From Acetobacter estunensis (GTDB lineage Bacteria; Pseudomonadota; Alphaproteobacteria; Acetobacterales; Acetobacteraceae): a DNA stretch of 64,000 nt. Under the pieces are notes generated by a model. It saw nothing but the letters and a program-made list of their open reading frames with translations. It was not told the DNA's origin and did not search any database. A program made the translations under genes and the position numbers. The stretch is taken from positions 111,823 to 175,822 of the forward strand of contig NZ_WOTH01000003.1 of assembly GCF_011516945.1 (NCBI RefSeq). Reading direction: 5' to 3'. Positions 26,869 through 35,104 of this stretch are shown here, one piece after another (positions within the stretch are counted from its first letter, which is position 1; the number at the start of each line of letters is the position of its first letter).

Positions 26869-27935
26869 TGCGGTTCCAGCGTTTCTCCACGGCCACTGCC
26901 GGATATGTGTTGGTCTGGCGTGCGCTGGCCTTTGTTGTGGCGATGGGTATTGTCGCCCTGCTGCTTGCGCTGTCGGGGCGTAATGTAGGGGAATTGGCCG
27001 CATTGGTGGCGCGCTCCACTCTCGGTTCACGGTTCGGGCTGGAAGATCTCGCCCTGTTCATGGCTCCGCTGGTGCTCACGGGAAGTGCCGTGACAGTGAC
27101 CAGCCGGATCGGTTTGTGGAACATCGGCGGTGAGGGACAGTTTTATCTTGGAGCCATTGGCGCTGCGGCGGTGGGACTGTTCGTTCATGGACCTGCGGTG
27201 GTGATCCTGCCCTTGATGGCGGTTGTGGCCATGGTGTGCGGCATGGCGTGGATTGCCGTGCCGACGCTGGCACGGGCCTTTGCGGGCGTGAACGAGATCA
27301 TCACCACGCTGCTGCTCAACTTTGTGGCGGAGTTGCTGACGTACTGGCTGACCACGGGGCCATGGCGCGACCGGGTGACGGGGGCGCTGGTTTCCACCGA
27401 GCGGCTGCCTGTGGCCGTTCCGGAAATCTGGGGCGTGGTGCACTGGGGTTTTCCGGTGGCGATCCTGGTGGCCTGTGGTCTCTCGCTGCTGATGAGCCGC
27501 ACGAGTTGGGGGTATGAGGTGCGTGTTAGTGGCGCCAATCCCGGTGCCGCGCGGTATGCGGGTATGCCCACGCGGGCCCGCATCGTGGCCGTCATGCTGC
27601 TGTCGGGCGCGCTGGCGGCTCTGGCTGGCATGTTCGAAGTGGCGGGAACGGTACACCGGCTTCAGGGCGGCATGTCGGACAATTTCGGCTATCTTGGCAT
27701 TGTCGTGGCGGTGCTGGCGCGCCGGTCCTGCCTTGCGGTGATTCCGGCGGCTTTTCTGATGGCGCTCATCCTTGATGCGGGCATCGTGTTGCAGACGCAG
27801 CAACTTGCGGCCACGGCCGTTCTGGCCATCACTGGACTGGTTCTGCTTCTGGTCGCCATTGCCGATGAACTGGCGCATTACCGGCCTGTTGTGGCGGAAC
27901 CTGTGCGGCGTTCTGCGCCCGGAGTGTCCTCATGA
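26865..27935 (+). CDS. Nucleoside ABC transporter permease 1
   Basis: Inner-membrane permease of 356 residues, BPD_transp_2 family, with about eight to ten hydrophobic segments. Diagnostic pieces are WNIGGEGQFYLGAIGAA, the GVNEIITTLLLNFVAELL loop and GANPGAARYAGMPTRARIVAVMLLSGALAALAG. It pairs with the second permease to form the channel. The start overlaps the ATPase stop as ATGATG. Confidence 0.92.
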   Translation: MMRFQRFSTATAGYVLVWRALAFVVAMGIVALLLALSGRNVGELAALVARSTLGSRFGLEDLALFMAPLVLTGSAVTVTSRIGLWNIGGEGQFYLGAIGAAAVGLFVHGPAVVILPLMAVVAMVCGMAWIAVPTLARAFAGVNEIITTLLLNFVAELLTYWLTTGPWRDRVTGALVSTERLPVAVPEIWGVVHWGFPVAILVACGLSLLMSRTSWGYEVRVSGANPGAARYAGMPTRARIVAVMLLSGALAALAGMFEVAGTVHRLQGGMSDNFGYLGIVVAVLARRSCLAVIPAAFLMALILDAGIVLQTQQLAATAVLAITGLVLLLVAIADELAHYRPVVAEPVRRSAPGVSS

Positions 27936-28870
27936 TCGTGTTGCTGACGGGCCTGTTGTCCACGGCGGTTCTGGCCGGAGGCGTGCTGGCGCTGGCGGCG
28001 CAGGGCGAGGTTCTGGCCGAACGTGTGGGTGTGGTCGATCTGGGTGTGGAGGGACTGATGGCGCTGGGCGCGGCCACGGCCGTGTTAGTGGACATGAAGA
28101 CCGTCAACCCGTGGTTGGGATTGCTTGCGGCGATGGCCGTGGGGAGCGCTGGAGGGGCTGTCTTTGCTCTGGCGACCGTCATCATGCGGGCCAGTCAGAT
28201 TCTTTGCGGGCTGGCCATGACGTTTCTGGGACTGGGGCTTTCCGCGACCATCGGACATTCGGTGGCGGGCATGCCGGTGGCCGCGACTTTCGCGCCGGTG
28301 GCCATTCCTGTGCTGCGGGATATTCCTGTGATTGGACCGGCATTTTTCGGACAGAACCTGCTGGTCATTCCCATCTATGTGCTGTTGCCTGCGGTCTGCC
28401 AGTGGATGCTGTTTCACACGCGCCATGGGTTGAATCTGCGCGCCGTGGGTGAAAACCCTGCGGCGGCGGATGCGGTGGGCATTCCGGTGACGAAGTTTCG
28501 TTTTCTCTATGTCGTGATCGGCGCGGCGCTGGCGGGTGGAGCGGGGGCTTATCTCAGTCTGGCGGTGACACCGAGTTGGTCGGAAGGAATGGTCTCAGGG
28601 CGTGGCTGGATTGCCGTGGCGCTTGTCATCTTTGCCGGATGGCGGCCGTTCAATGCCGCGGGTGCCGGGCTTTTGTTCGGTCTTGTCAGCGCCATCGGTT
28701 ATCTTGGACAGGCCCAGAACTGGCCGATCGCGGCTCCGGTGCTGAACATGCTGCCCTATCTCGGCACGTTGGCGTTCATCATTGTGCCTGTGGTGCTGTG
28801 GAAGAAAATGCGCCGTCTCATGGCCGCTCCTGCAGCGCTTGGTGTGCCGTACGATCGGAGCGAGAGATAG
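27932..28870 (+). CDS. Nucleoside ABC transporter permease 2
   Basis: Second BPD_transp_2 permease, 312 residues, with the typical GEVLAERVGVVDLGVEGLMALGAATA, SQILCGLAMTFLGLGLS and GENPAAADAVGIPVTKFR segments. The start overlaps the previous stop as ATGA. It completes the five-gene coupled unit pncA, BMP protein, ATPase, permease, permease. It ends 12 bases from the convergent YigZ-type gene. Confidence 0.92.
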   Translation: MIVLLTGLLSTAVLAGGVLALAAQGEVLAERVGVVDLGVEGLMALGAATAVLVDMKTVNPWLGLLAAMAVGSAGGAVFALATVIMRASQILCGLAMTFLGLGLSATIGHSVAGMPVAATFAPVAIPVLRDIPVIGPAFFGQNLLVIPIYVLLPAVCQWMLFHTRHGLNLRAVGENPAAADAVGIPVTKFRFLYVVIGAALAGGAGAYLSLAVTPSWSEGMVSGRGWIAVALVIFAGWRPFNAAGAGLLFGLVSAIGYLGQAQNWPIAAPVLNMLPYLGTLAFIIVPVVLWKKMRRLMAAPAALGVPYDRSER

Positions 28871-28882
28871 GCTGACGGGGGA

Positions 28883-29491
28883 TCAGTCTTCCGACGGCTC
28901 CTCTTCCATCACCACTTTCGCCACGCTGCGCCCGCTCGTCAGATCGGCCAGCGCCGTGATGACCGGATCGAGGGTGGCCACTGGCACGGCCACAATGAAG
29001 GTTGCGCCGGTGGCATCGAACTCTTCGCTTTCCACCAACGCGCCCAAGCCCGGAAGGCGGGAGGTGACAAGCGCCAGATCGCTGAAGGCGCAGTGGAAAG
29101 TCAGGCGCGCGCGTTCGATCAGTTCCGTGCGTTCGGCCAGACGCAGGCATTCTGCCGCCGTTCCGCCATAGGCCCGGACAAGCCCACCGGCACCGAGTTT
29201 CACGCCGCCGAACCAGCGCGTCACCACCACGGCCACCCGGTCCAGCCCCTGTGCCTCGATCACCTGCAGGATGGGGCGTCCGGCGGTGCCCCCCGGTTCG
29301 CCCGCGTCATCGCTGCGATAGCGCGGGCCGATCTTCCATGCCCAGCAGTTATGCGTGGCGTCCGGCACGGAAACCTCCGCGATGAAGGCTTTCGCGGCCT
29401 CTTCCGTGTTCACCGGCATGGCGCGGGCGAGAAAGAGGCTCTTGCGGATGTCTTTTTCGAATTCCGCTGGTCCTGTCAGCGTCTCGACCAT
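28883..29491 (-). CDS. YigZ/IMPACT family protein (UPF0029)
   Basis: Cytoplasmic protein of 202 residues. The N-terminal UPF0029 domain shows KSLFLARAMPVNTEEAAKAFI, HNCWAWKIG, DDAGEPGGTAGRPIL and VVVTRWFGGVKLGAGGLVRAYG, followed by the C-terminal DUF1949 domain. The family resembles a translation-factor fold and the eukaryotic IMPACT regulator; its bacterial role is unclear. The start at 29491 overlaps the rsmD stop as TGATG, as last gene of a four-gene coupled operon. Confidence 0.9.
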   Translation of the reverse strand: MVETLTGPAEFEKDIRKSLFLARAMPVNTEEAAKAFIAEVSVPDATHNCWAWKIGPRYRSDDAGEPGGTAGRPILQVIEAQGLDRVAVVVTRWFGGVKLGAGGLVRAYGGTAAECLRLAERTELIERARLTFHCAFSDLALVTSRLPGLGALVESEEFDATGATFIVAVPVATLDPVITALADLTSGRSVAKVVMEEEPSED

Positions 29492-30045
29492 CAGGGGGCG
29501 CGCCAGATCCACAACCGCGCGGCGCCGTGTGTGCGTTCGGCAAGGATGTCCACATCCGCCACGGGTTGCTCTTCCTCACGCCCCGTCTCGGTGACGATCA
29601 GTGCCTGCGGTGCGATCCAGCCTGCCGGGGTCAAGGCCGCCAGTGCCTGAGCAGGAAGGGCGTGACCATAGGGCGGATCAAGAAAAACCAGCGAGCAGGG
29701 ATGCGAGGCCTTGGGCGGGCGGAGGACGCTTCCGGGCAGAACACGCGTGCTGTCCTTCATCCGGCAGTCTGTGATGTTGGCGCGTAGGGCGGCAAGGGCA
29801 GCGCGGTCGGTCTCGAAGAAACTGCAAAAGGCCGCCCCGCGCGAGAGGGCTTCCAGCCCCAGCGCGCCGGTGCCCGCGAAACCATCCAGCACATGCGCGT
29901 CTTCGAGCGCATCCCGTCCGCCCCATGGTGCGTGCAGCAGCATATCGAACAGAGCCTGACGCACGCGGTCGGAGGTGGGGCGCGTGGTGTTGCCCGGTGG
30001 CGCGATGAGTGTCCGACCGCGCCGTGCGCCCGCGATGATCCGCAT
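29491..30045 (-). CDS. rsmD: 16S rRNA (guanine-966-N2)-methyltransferase
   Basis: SAM-dependent enzyme of 184 residues acting on the small ribosomal subunit. MRIIAGARRGRTLIAP at the N-terminus is typical of RsmD. The SAM-binding loop is VLDGFAGTGALGLEALSRGA, and the catalytic motif is LVFLDPPYGHAL (N6/N2 type DPPY). It is coupled to the pseudouridine synthase upstream and YigZ downstream. Confidence 0.93.
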   Translation of the reverse strand: MRIIAGARRGRTLIAPPGNTTRPTSDRVRQALFDMLLHAPWGGRDALEDAHVLDGFAGTGALGLEALSRGAAFCSFFETDRAALAALRANITDCRMKDSTRVLPGSVLRPPKASHPCSLVFLDPPYGHALPAQALAALTPAGWIAPQALIVTETGREEEQPVADVDILAERTHGAARLWIWRAP

Positions 30046-30812
30046 CAGCGGGGCTTTCGGCCGCGCTCCCCCTCCGCGTCACGCGGAATGTGGGAGCGGA
30101 TGACGCGCGCCTGCACTTCTTCCAGTTCGCCGGGTTGCAGTTCCCCAAGCTGAAAAGGACCGTAGGACGTGCGCAGAAGGCGGCTGACATGCAGGTTGAG
30201 GGCGGCCATGACACGGCGGACCTCGCGGTTCTTGCCTTCACGTAGCGAGACGGTGAGCCACGCATTGTCGCCCTTGCGGGAGTCGAGCGCGGCCTCGATG
30301 GAGCCGTAGCGCACGCCTTCGATCACGCAGCCTTTGGCCAGATCGGCCAGACGGCGCTCATCCACCACTCCAAACACGCGCACCCGGTAACGGCGCAGCC
30401 AGCCATTGGTGGGCAGTTCGAGCCTGCGGGCGAGCGCGCCGTCATTGGTGAGCAGCAGCAGCCCCTCGCTGTTGATGTCCAGACGCCCGACACTGATCAC
30501 GCGCGGCATGTCTTCGGGCAGGGAGTCGAACACCGTGGGGCGTCCTTCCGGATCACGGTGCGTCGTCACCAGTCCATCGGGCTTGTGATAGCGCCACAGG
30601 CGGGTCCGCTCAGGGCCTTCCACGACCTTGCCGTTCACCATGACCACGTCCGTGTCCGTCACGAAGGTGGCGGGATGATCCACGGTCTTGCCGTTCAGCT
30701 TGATGCGATGCTCACCGATCATGCGTTCGATGTCGCGGCGGCTGGCAACACCGCTGCGGGCCAGCCATTTGGCGATGCGTTCGCCGCGTTCGTTTGTCTG
30801 CTCGTCTGTCAT
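30045..30812 (-). CDS. Pseudouridine synthase, RsuA/RluB family
   Basis: rRNA-modifying enzyme of 255 residues. An S4 RNA-binding domain is at about 13-60 (IAKWLARSGVASRRDIERMIGEHRIKLNG), followed by the catalytic domain with the essential Asp in SVGRLDINSEGLLLLTNDG. KNREVRRVMAAL and a C-terminal LQPGELEEV are family signatures. It resembles RluB (23S rRNA) or RsuA (16S); the choice cannot be made here. The start overlaps the upstream hydrolase stop as ATGA. Confidence 0.92.
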   Translation of the reverse strand: MTDEQTNERGERIAKWLARSGVASRRDIERMIGEHRIKLNGKTVDHPATFVTDTDVVMVNGKVVEGPERTRLWRYHKPDGLVTTHRDPEGRPTVFDSLPEDMPRVISVGRLDINSEGLLLLTNDGALARRLELPTNGWLRRYRVRVFGVVDERRLADLAKGCVIEGVRYGSIEAALDSRKGDNAWLTVSLREGKNREVRRVMAALNLHVSRLLRTSYGPFQLGELQPGELEEVQARVIRSHIPRDAEGERGRKPR

Positions 30813-31567
30813 ACACCGTCTCCCGACACTGTGGTTCTGTTGTGGATTGCCGCCGCCACGAAAGCGGCCAGCAGCGCCCGGTCACCCGGGTCGATGAGAA
30901 ATTCCGGGTGCCATTGTACTCCCACGCAAAACCGGGCGTGGGGGTCTTCTATGGCTTCGATAATGCCGTCTTCGGCCCGTGCCGATACAACGGCGCGTCC
31001 CGGATCGCGCACGGCCTGATGGTGCGAGGAATTGACCGCCATGGACGCTCTCCCCACGATCCGGCCCAGCAGCGTATCGGGTGTGAGGGTCACGATATGT
31101 CCCGCCTGATCGCGTGGGTTGGGCTGTTCGTGGGGCAGGGCGTCGGGGCGCTCGGTCGCGATGTCCTGAATGAGTGTGCCGCCGAGTGCTGCGGCCAGAA
31201 GCTGCATTCCGCCACATATTCCCAGCACCGGAAGATCGCGCGCACGCGCGGCATTCAAAAGTGCAAGTTCGGAAGCTGTGCGGCTGGGTTTGAGTGTGGT
31301 GGTCGAGGCATCCCGTTGTGCGCCGTAGAGCGACGGGTCAATGTCGAACGCTCCACCGGTCACGATCAGGCCATCCAGCCGCGCGATCATTTCATCGGCA
31401 AGACAGGGGGCGTGTGGGAGCGCTACCGGCAGGCCACCGGCCTTGATGACCGCTCCCATATAGTTGGCACGCAGAGCGTACCACGGGAACGCGGAATACT
31501 GTCCGGGGCCGCCGGATTCATGGTCCGACGTCACGCCAATCAGGGGAAGGGAAGCGGGGTGCGGCAT
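30809..31567 (-). CDS. Class I glutamine amidotransferase-like hydrolase (PuuD/C26)
   Basis: Cytoplasmic peptidase C26 family enzyme of 252 residues. The nucleophile is in LGICGGMQLLAAALGG, the His in GVQWHPEF, and the substrate loop IGVTSDH is at the N-terminus. PuuD hydrolyses gamma-glutamyl-GABA in putrescine degradation. Whether this protein does the same is uncertain, because no puu genes are adjacent, although a PuuB-like oxidase lies at 39.5 kb. The start at 31567 (MPHPAS) has GGGAAG upstream. It is the first gene of the coupled operon. Confidence 0.85.
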   Translation of the reverse strand: MPHPASLPLIGVTSDHESGGPGQYSAFPWYALRANYMGAVIKAGGLPVALPHAPCLADEMIARLDGLIVTGGAFDIDPSLYGAQRDASTTTLKPSRTASELALLNAARARDLPVLGICGGMQLLAAALGGTLIQDIATERPDALPHEQPNPRDQAGHIVTLTPDTLLGRIVGRASMAVNSSHHQAVRDPGRAVVSARAEDGIIEAIEDPHARFCVGVQWHPEFLIDPGDRALLAAFVAAAIHNRTTVSGDGV

Positions 31568-31629
31568 CGCGCTTCCCATAGAACACACGGCTCTTCCGGC
31601 ATAGGGCTGGCGCGGGTGTTAAACGGGTA

Positions 31630-31773
31630 TTACTGGGCCGCGGCCACTTTCCATTCGGCGGCATGATGATGACCATGCTGATGCGGAGAAGAGTCCGTCA
31701 TGCCGACGCGTTCAGACGCTGCGAAGGCCAGCCCGAGCGCTGCTGCGGCCAGTACCAGTGTCAGACTCTGCAT
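31630..31773 (-). CDS. His-rich exported mini-protein, 47 aa
   Basis: Short gene: the N-terminus MQSLTLVLAAAALGLAFA is a signal peptide, leaving a mature peptide of about 29 residues with the cluster HQHGHHH and a C-terminal AAEWKVAAAQ. Such clusters bind Cu, Ni or Zn. It is not preceded by an obvious strong ribosome-binding site. The peptide resembles no family that I know. Confidence 0.55.
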   Translation of the reverse strand: MQSLTLVLAAAALGLAFAASERVGMTDSSPHQHGHHHAAEWKVAAAQ

Positions 31774-32024
31774 GACGTCACCCTCCCTCGGTCGATGGAC
31801 CCGAAAGCCTCACGCGGTGTGGAATCGGCCCGGCTAGAACCTTTTCTCACGTTGCGTATCAACTCTGTAACGAGAGTGAGGGAGAGCGCTCGGCAATTCA
31901 AGGCAAAAATGGGGCAGACACGCTTTGTAGGCCGAAAAAGTGGTCTTTTATGTCGATTGTCCTTCTTCTCTTGGCCTCCTATCACCTCGGATATGACGTT
32001 TTCTTTCCCTCGCAGCGTTTCCCC

Positions 32025-32510
32025 ATGAAGAATCCGGGCGGTCTGGTGGCCTGCACGGCCATGGACATCGCGCTTGCACAGGCACGCAAAGCGGCCGAGC
32101 GGGGCGAGGTGCCGGTGGGGGCCGTAGTGCTCGATGGTGCGGGGCAGATTCTGGCGCAGGCGGGCAACGAGGTGGAGGGCGCTCATGATGCGTCTGCCCA
32201 TGCGGAAATGCTTGTGTTGAGGGCGGCGGCACGGCGGCTTGGTTCATCCCGCCTTATGGGCTGTACGCTGGTGGTCACGTTGGAACCCTGCCCGATGTGC
32301 GCGGCGGCGGCGGTGCATTTCCGTGTGGGGCGGGTTGTGTTCGGCGCGTACGATCCGAAAGGTGGCGGCATTGTCCATGGCCCCCGGGTTGTGGAGCAAC
32401 CTGCCTGCTTACATCGGCCCGAGATTGTCGGAGGCGTGCGCGAGCGGGAGACTGCGCGTGTGTTGCGGCAGTTTTTTCGCAAGTTACGTGAGCGGAAAAC
32501 AGAGAGGTGA
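32025..32510 (+). CDS. tadA: tRNA-specific adenosine deaminase
   Basis: Zinc deaminase of 161 residues that converts the wobble adenosine of tRNA-Arg(ACG) to inosine. The metal and catalytic residues are in DASAHAEMLVL (His, Glu) and TLEPCPMCAAA (two Cys). GEVPVGAVVLD and GAYDPKGGGIVHG are typical. In-frame starts at 31950, 32025 and 32061 are possible. The first would add a hydrophobic stretch not seen in the family; 32025 gives close to the usual length. It is essential in most bacteria. Confidence 0.92.
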   Translation: MKNPGGLVACTAMDIALAQARKAAERGEVPVGAVVLDGAGQILAQAGNEVEGAHDASAHAEMLVLRAAARRLGSSRLMGCTLVVTLEPCPMCAAAAVHFRVGRVVFGAYDPKGGGIVHGPRVVEQPACLHRPEIVGGVRERETARVLRQFFRKLRERKTER

Positions 32511-32690
32511 GCCTCTGGAATGTCGTTTTCTGACAGAGGTTTAATATCGGCGTATGACATCCGTTCAACAAGGCCGTACACTGTAGTGTGTCACGGAGGA
32601 GCGGCGTCTTCTTGTCGTTGCCACCGTTTGTCCTCATGTCCTTGACGGGCCGCGTGGGCGGTCGCTGCAAGGAGGATCATCGGAATACAC

Positions 32691-34268
32691 ATGCCAGTAG
32701 AGAATCTGTCGATCCGCACGTCCCGTATCTCCACCCGTCGGGCTCTCGCCGCTCTGGGCATTTTTGCCTTGGCTTCATCCGGAATCGTTCCGGTCGTTTC
32801 GCAGGCGCACGCCGATGCACCGGGCGTTTCGCAGGCGCACGCCGATGCACCGGGCGCCATTCAGCCCGTCACCCCCAACCGCACGATCCCCGACTTTGTG
32901 AGTCTGGTGAAGCAGGTCAAACCTGCGGTGGTGTCGATCACGGCCATGATCAAGGCGGACGCGATCGAGGGCGGAGACGGCATGCAGCAGTCGCCTTTCC
33001 CCTTTCCCTTTCCGTTTCAGATGATGCCCCAGCAGCGCCAGACGGTGGAGGCGCGTGGTTCGGGTTTCATCATTTCGGCCGATGGCTACGCGGTGACGAA
33101 CAACCACGTTGTCAAGGGCGCGACGAAAGTGACGGCGACGCTGGATGACGGCACGACATTGCAGGCCCGTGTGGTCGGGCGCGATCCCAAGACCGATATC
33201 GCACTGCTCAAGCTCACCTCCAGTCATCCTCTGCCCTTCGTGCAGCTTGGAGAATCCGACGGTGTGCAGCCGGGTGAGTGGGTGATTGCCGTAGGAAATC
33301 CCTTTGGACTGGGTGGCACGGTCACGGCGGGCATCGTCTCCGCTCTGGGGCGCGATATTGGCGATGGTCCCTATGACAACTTCTTTCAGGTCGATGCGCC
33401 TATCAACCGTGGCAACTCGGGCGGTCCGCTGATTACACAGGACGGTAAGGTGATCGGCGTGAACACAGCCATCTTCTCGCCTTCGGGTGGTTCGATCGGC
33501 ATTGGCTTCGCCATTCCTTCCGACATCGTTCAAACCGTCGTCACGCAGTTGCGCAAAACCGGTCATGTGACGCGCGGTTATCTGGGCGTCGAGGCGCAGG
33601 TCATCTCGCAGTCCATGGCCAGCGCGCTCGGGATCAAGCCCACCAGTCCCGGTGCGCCACCGGCCGGTGCGCTGGTGGCCAGCGTCACGCCTGACAGCCC
33701 GGCGGATAAGGGCGGGATCAAGACGGGCGATGTGATCGTCAAGCTGGATGGCAAGCCGGTGGACACGCCCCATCATCTGGCGGTGAAGGTGGCGTCCATC
33801 GTGCCGGGAACGGATGTGGCCGTGACCGTGCTGCGTGGTGGTGTGTCGAAAGATCTGAAGGTGCATATCGTCAGTCAGTCCGGTGCCACGGGTGGCAGTG
33901 GAGCCAATGCCTCCATGAGCGGGCAGGGACAGAAGCTTGGCATCTCGCTCTCGCCTCTGACGGGGGATGTGCGCCAGCAGCTCGGTCTCGATCGCTCCGT
34001 GCATGGTGTGGTCGTCTCCGACATCCAGCCCGGCTCTCCCGCCGATCAGGCCGGTCTGCGTCCGGGTGACGTGATTCAGGCGGTGGGCGATCAGGCGGTG
34101 GAAACACCATCTGCTACGGTTTCGGCTGTCAGTGCGGCGCTCAAGGCCCGTCATGCCGTGCTGCTGCGCATTCTGCGTGATGGACAGTCGCTGTTTGTGG
34201 CGGTGTCGCTGGACGGCTCCAACGATGCCGGACCAGCCGCGCCGGGAGACGATGACGACGATCAGTAA
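32691..34268 (+). CDS. HtrA/DegP-type periplasmic serine protease
   Basis: Envelope quality-control protease of 525 residues. A signal peptide (about 1-41, possible Tat-type twin Arg at 16-17) is followed by a trypsin-like domain with the triad H139 (VTNNHVV), D169 (PKTDIALLKL) and S243 (NRGNSGGPL), then two PDZ domains (about 290-385 and 410-505). A perfect in-frame 30-bp tandem repeat duplicates the sequence around the predicted cleavage site. The N-terminal part of the mature protein has a Phe/Pro-rich loop. GGAGG lies about 14 bases ahead of the ATG, a long spacing. Confidence 0.94.
   Translation: MPVENLSIRTSRISTRRALAALGIFALASSGIVPVVSQAHADAPGVSQAHADAPGAIQPVTPNRTIPDFVSLVKQVKPAVVSITAMIKADAIEGGDGMQQSPFPFPFPFQMMPQQRQTVEARGSGFIISADGYAVTNNHVVKGATKVTATLDDGTTLQARVVGRDPKTDIALLKLTSSHPLPFVQLGESDGVQPGEWVIAVGNPFGLGGTVTAGIVSALGRDIGDGPYDNFFQVDAPINRGNSGGPLITQDGKVIGVNTAIFSPSGGSIGIGFAIPSDIVQTVVTQLRKTGHVTRGYLGVEAQVISQSMASALGIKPTSPGAPPAGALVASVTPDSPADKGGIKTGDVIVKLDGKPVDTPHHLAVKVASIVPGTDVAVTVLRGGVSKDLKVHIVSQSGATGGSGANASMSGQGQKLGISLSPLTGDVRQQLGLDRSVHGVVVSDIQPGSPADQAGLRPGDVIQAVGDQAVETPSATVSAVSAALKARHAVLLRILRDGQSLFVAVSLDGSNDAGPAAPGDDDDDQ
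32795..32854 (+). repeat. Two perfect 30-bp tandem repeats in the HtrA leader
   Basis: Units 32795-32824 and 32825-32854 are identical and in frame, each encoding ten residues (SQAHADAPGV/A). Each copy carries an AHA-D site suited to signal peptidase I. Confidence 0.9.
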
Positions 34269-34279
34269 GCCCGGATTAA

Positions 34280-34306
34280 AAGGCCGCCGTGTGAAGCGGC
34301 GGCCTT
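34280..34306 (+). terminator. Stem-loop terminator after htrA
   Basis: A 10-bp perfect stem (AAGGCCGCCG / CGGCGGCCTT) with a 7-base loop lies 11 bases after the stop. The T-run is short. Confidence 0.7.
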
Positions 34307-34354
34307 GTCCGCAGCCGTCATGAATTGTGGATGCGACCGGCGCTGGAAAGAAAA

Positions 34355-34369
34355 TAGACGACTGGTCTA
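34355..34369. promoter_or_regulatory. Operator-like palindrome upstream of the NemR-like gene
   Basis: TAGACGACTGGTCTA is an imperfect dyad whose right arm GGTCTA matches the operators in front of the YqhD-type gene. It lies 46 bases before the regulator's ATG, a position suited to autoregulation. Confidence 0.55.
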
Positions 34370-34414
34370 ATTTTCCTCTGGACGCGGTCTCTGTCCGCTC
34401 ATATACAGACACTC

Positions 34415-35008
34415 ATGAAAGTCGCAGAGAAACATCGCGCTGCCCGGCAGCATATCCTAAAGGCGGCATGGCCGCTTGTGGGACAGCGCGGTTTTTCGGC
34501 TGTCGGGATTTCACAGATTCTGGAAGTGGCCGGGATTCCGAAAGGCTCCTTCTATCACTACTTCGAATCCAAAGAGGCCTTCGGTGAAGAACTTCTCCGG
34601 ATATATGTCGAGGAATACGTGGAGAAGCTCGATGACATTCTCTTCAAATCCGAAGGGAATGCGGCTGATCGGATTGCGCGCTACTACCGGTTCTGGCGCG
34701 ACACCCAACTGGATGGGCAGGTCGGGGACAAATGCCTGATTGTCAAACTGGCGGCTGAAGTCTCGGATCTTTCGGAGCGGATGCGGTCCATTCTTGAAAT
34801 GGGCACAGCCACCGTCATCGAGCGGTTGGGCAAGTTGATCGGTACGGGTCAGAAGGAAGGTTCGGTCGGCAGTCCGATGGAGCCCGATATTCTGGCGGCC
34901 TCGGTGTATCAGCTCTGGCTTGGCACCACGCTGATGATGAAGATCACCCACAGTTCCCTGCCTTTCGATCAGGCGTGGCTGGCCACGAAGCGCCTTCTGG
35001 AAATCTGA
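34415..35008 (+). CDS. TetR family regulator, NemR-like
   Basis: DNA-binding repressor of 197 residues. The helix-turn-helix is at about 25-50 (FSAVGISQILEVAGIPKGSFYHYF), and the C-terminal ligand domain follows. Around C107 the sequence KCLIVKLAAEVSDLSE closely matches the region of E. coli NemR that holds its redox-sensing cysteine, and overall length agrees (199 in NemR). NemR senses reactive chlorine, quinones and aldehydes such as methylglyoxal. Palindromes with GGTCTA arms precede this gene and the adjacent alcohol dehydrogenase gene, so it probably controls both. Confidence 0.85.
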   Translation: MKVAEKHRAARQHILKAAWPLVGQRGFSAVGISQILEVAGIPKGSFYHYFESKEAFGEELLRIYVEEYVEKLDDILFKSEGNAADRIARYYRFWRDTQLDGQVGDKCLIVKLAAEVSDLSERMRSILEMGTATVIERLGKLIGTGQKEGSVGSPMEPDILAASVYQLWLGTTLMMKITHSSLPFDQAWLATKRLLEI

Positions 35009-35062
35009 GTTCAACTGGAGTTCGGAGGGAGCTTTCTCGGGCTTTCTGGTGAATTTAAATAG

Positions 35063-35092
35063 TTGACCGGTCTAATCTAATAGACCGGTCTA
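35063..35092. promoter_or_regulatory. Double operator before the YqhD-type gene
   Basis: Two 12-bp sites lie 18 bases apart: TTGACCGGTCTA (35063-35074) and the perfect palindrome TAGACCGGTCTA (35081-35092). The second ends 12 bases before the preferred ATG. They share arms with the site in front of the NemR-like gene. Confidence 0.75.
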
Positions 35093-35104
35093 ATGGATGA
35101 AAAA

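Noticed and set aside
32775..34412. 545-codon minus-strand frame opposite htrA
   Set aside because: It spans the htrA gene and its terminator and reads as an His/Arg/Gly-rich shadow; the protease motifs are on the plus strand.
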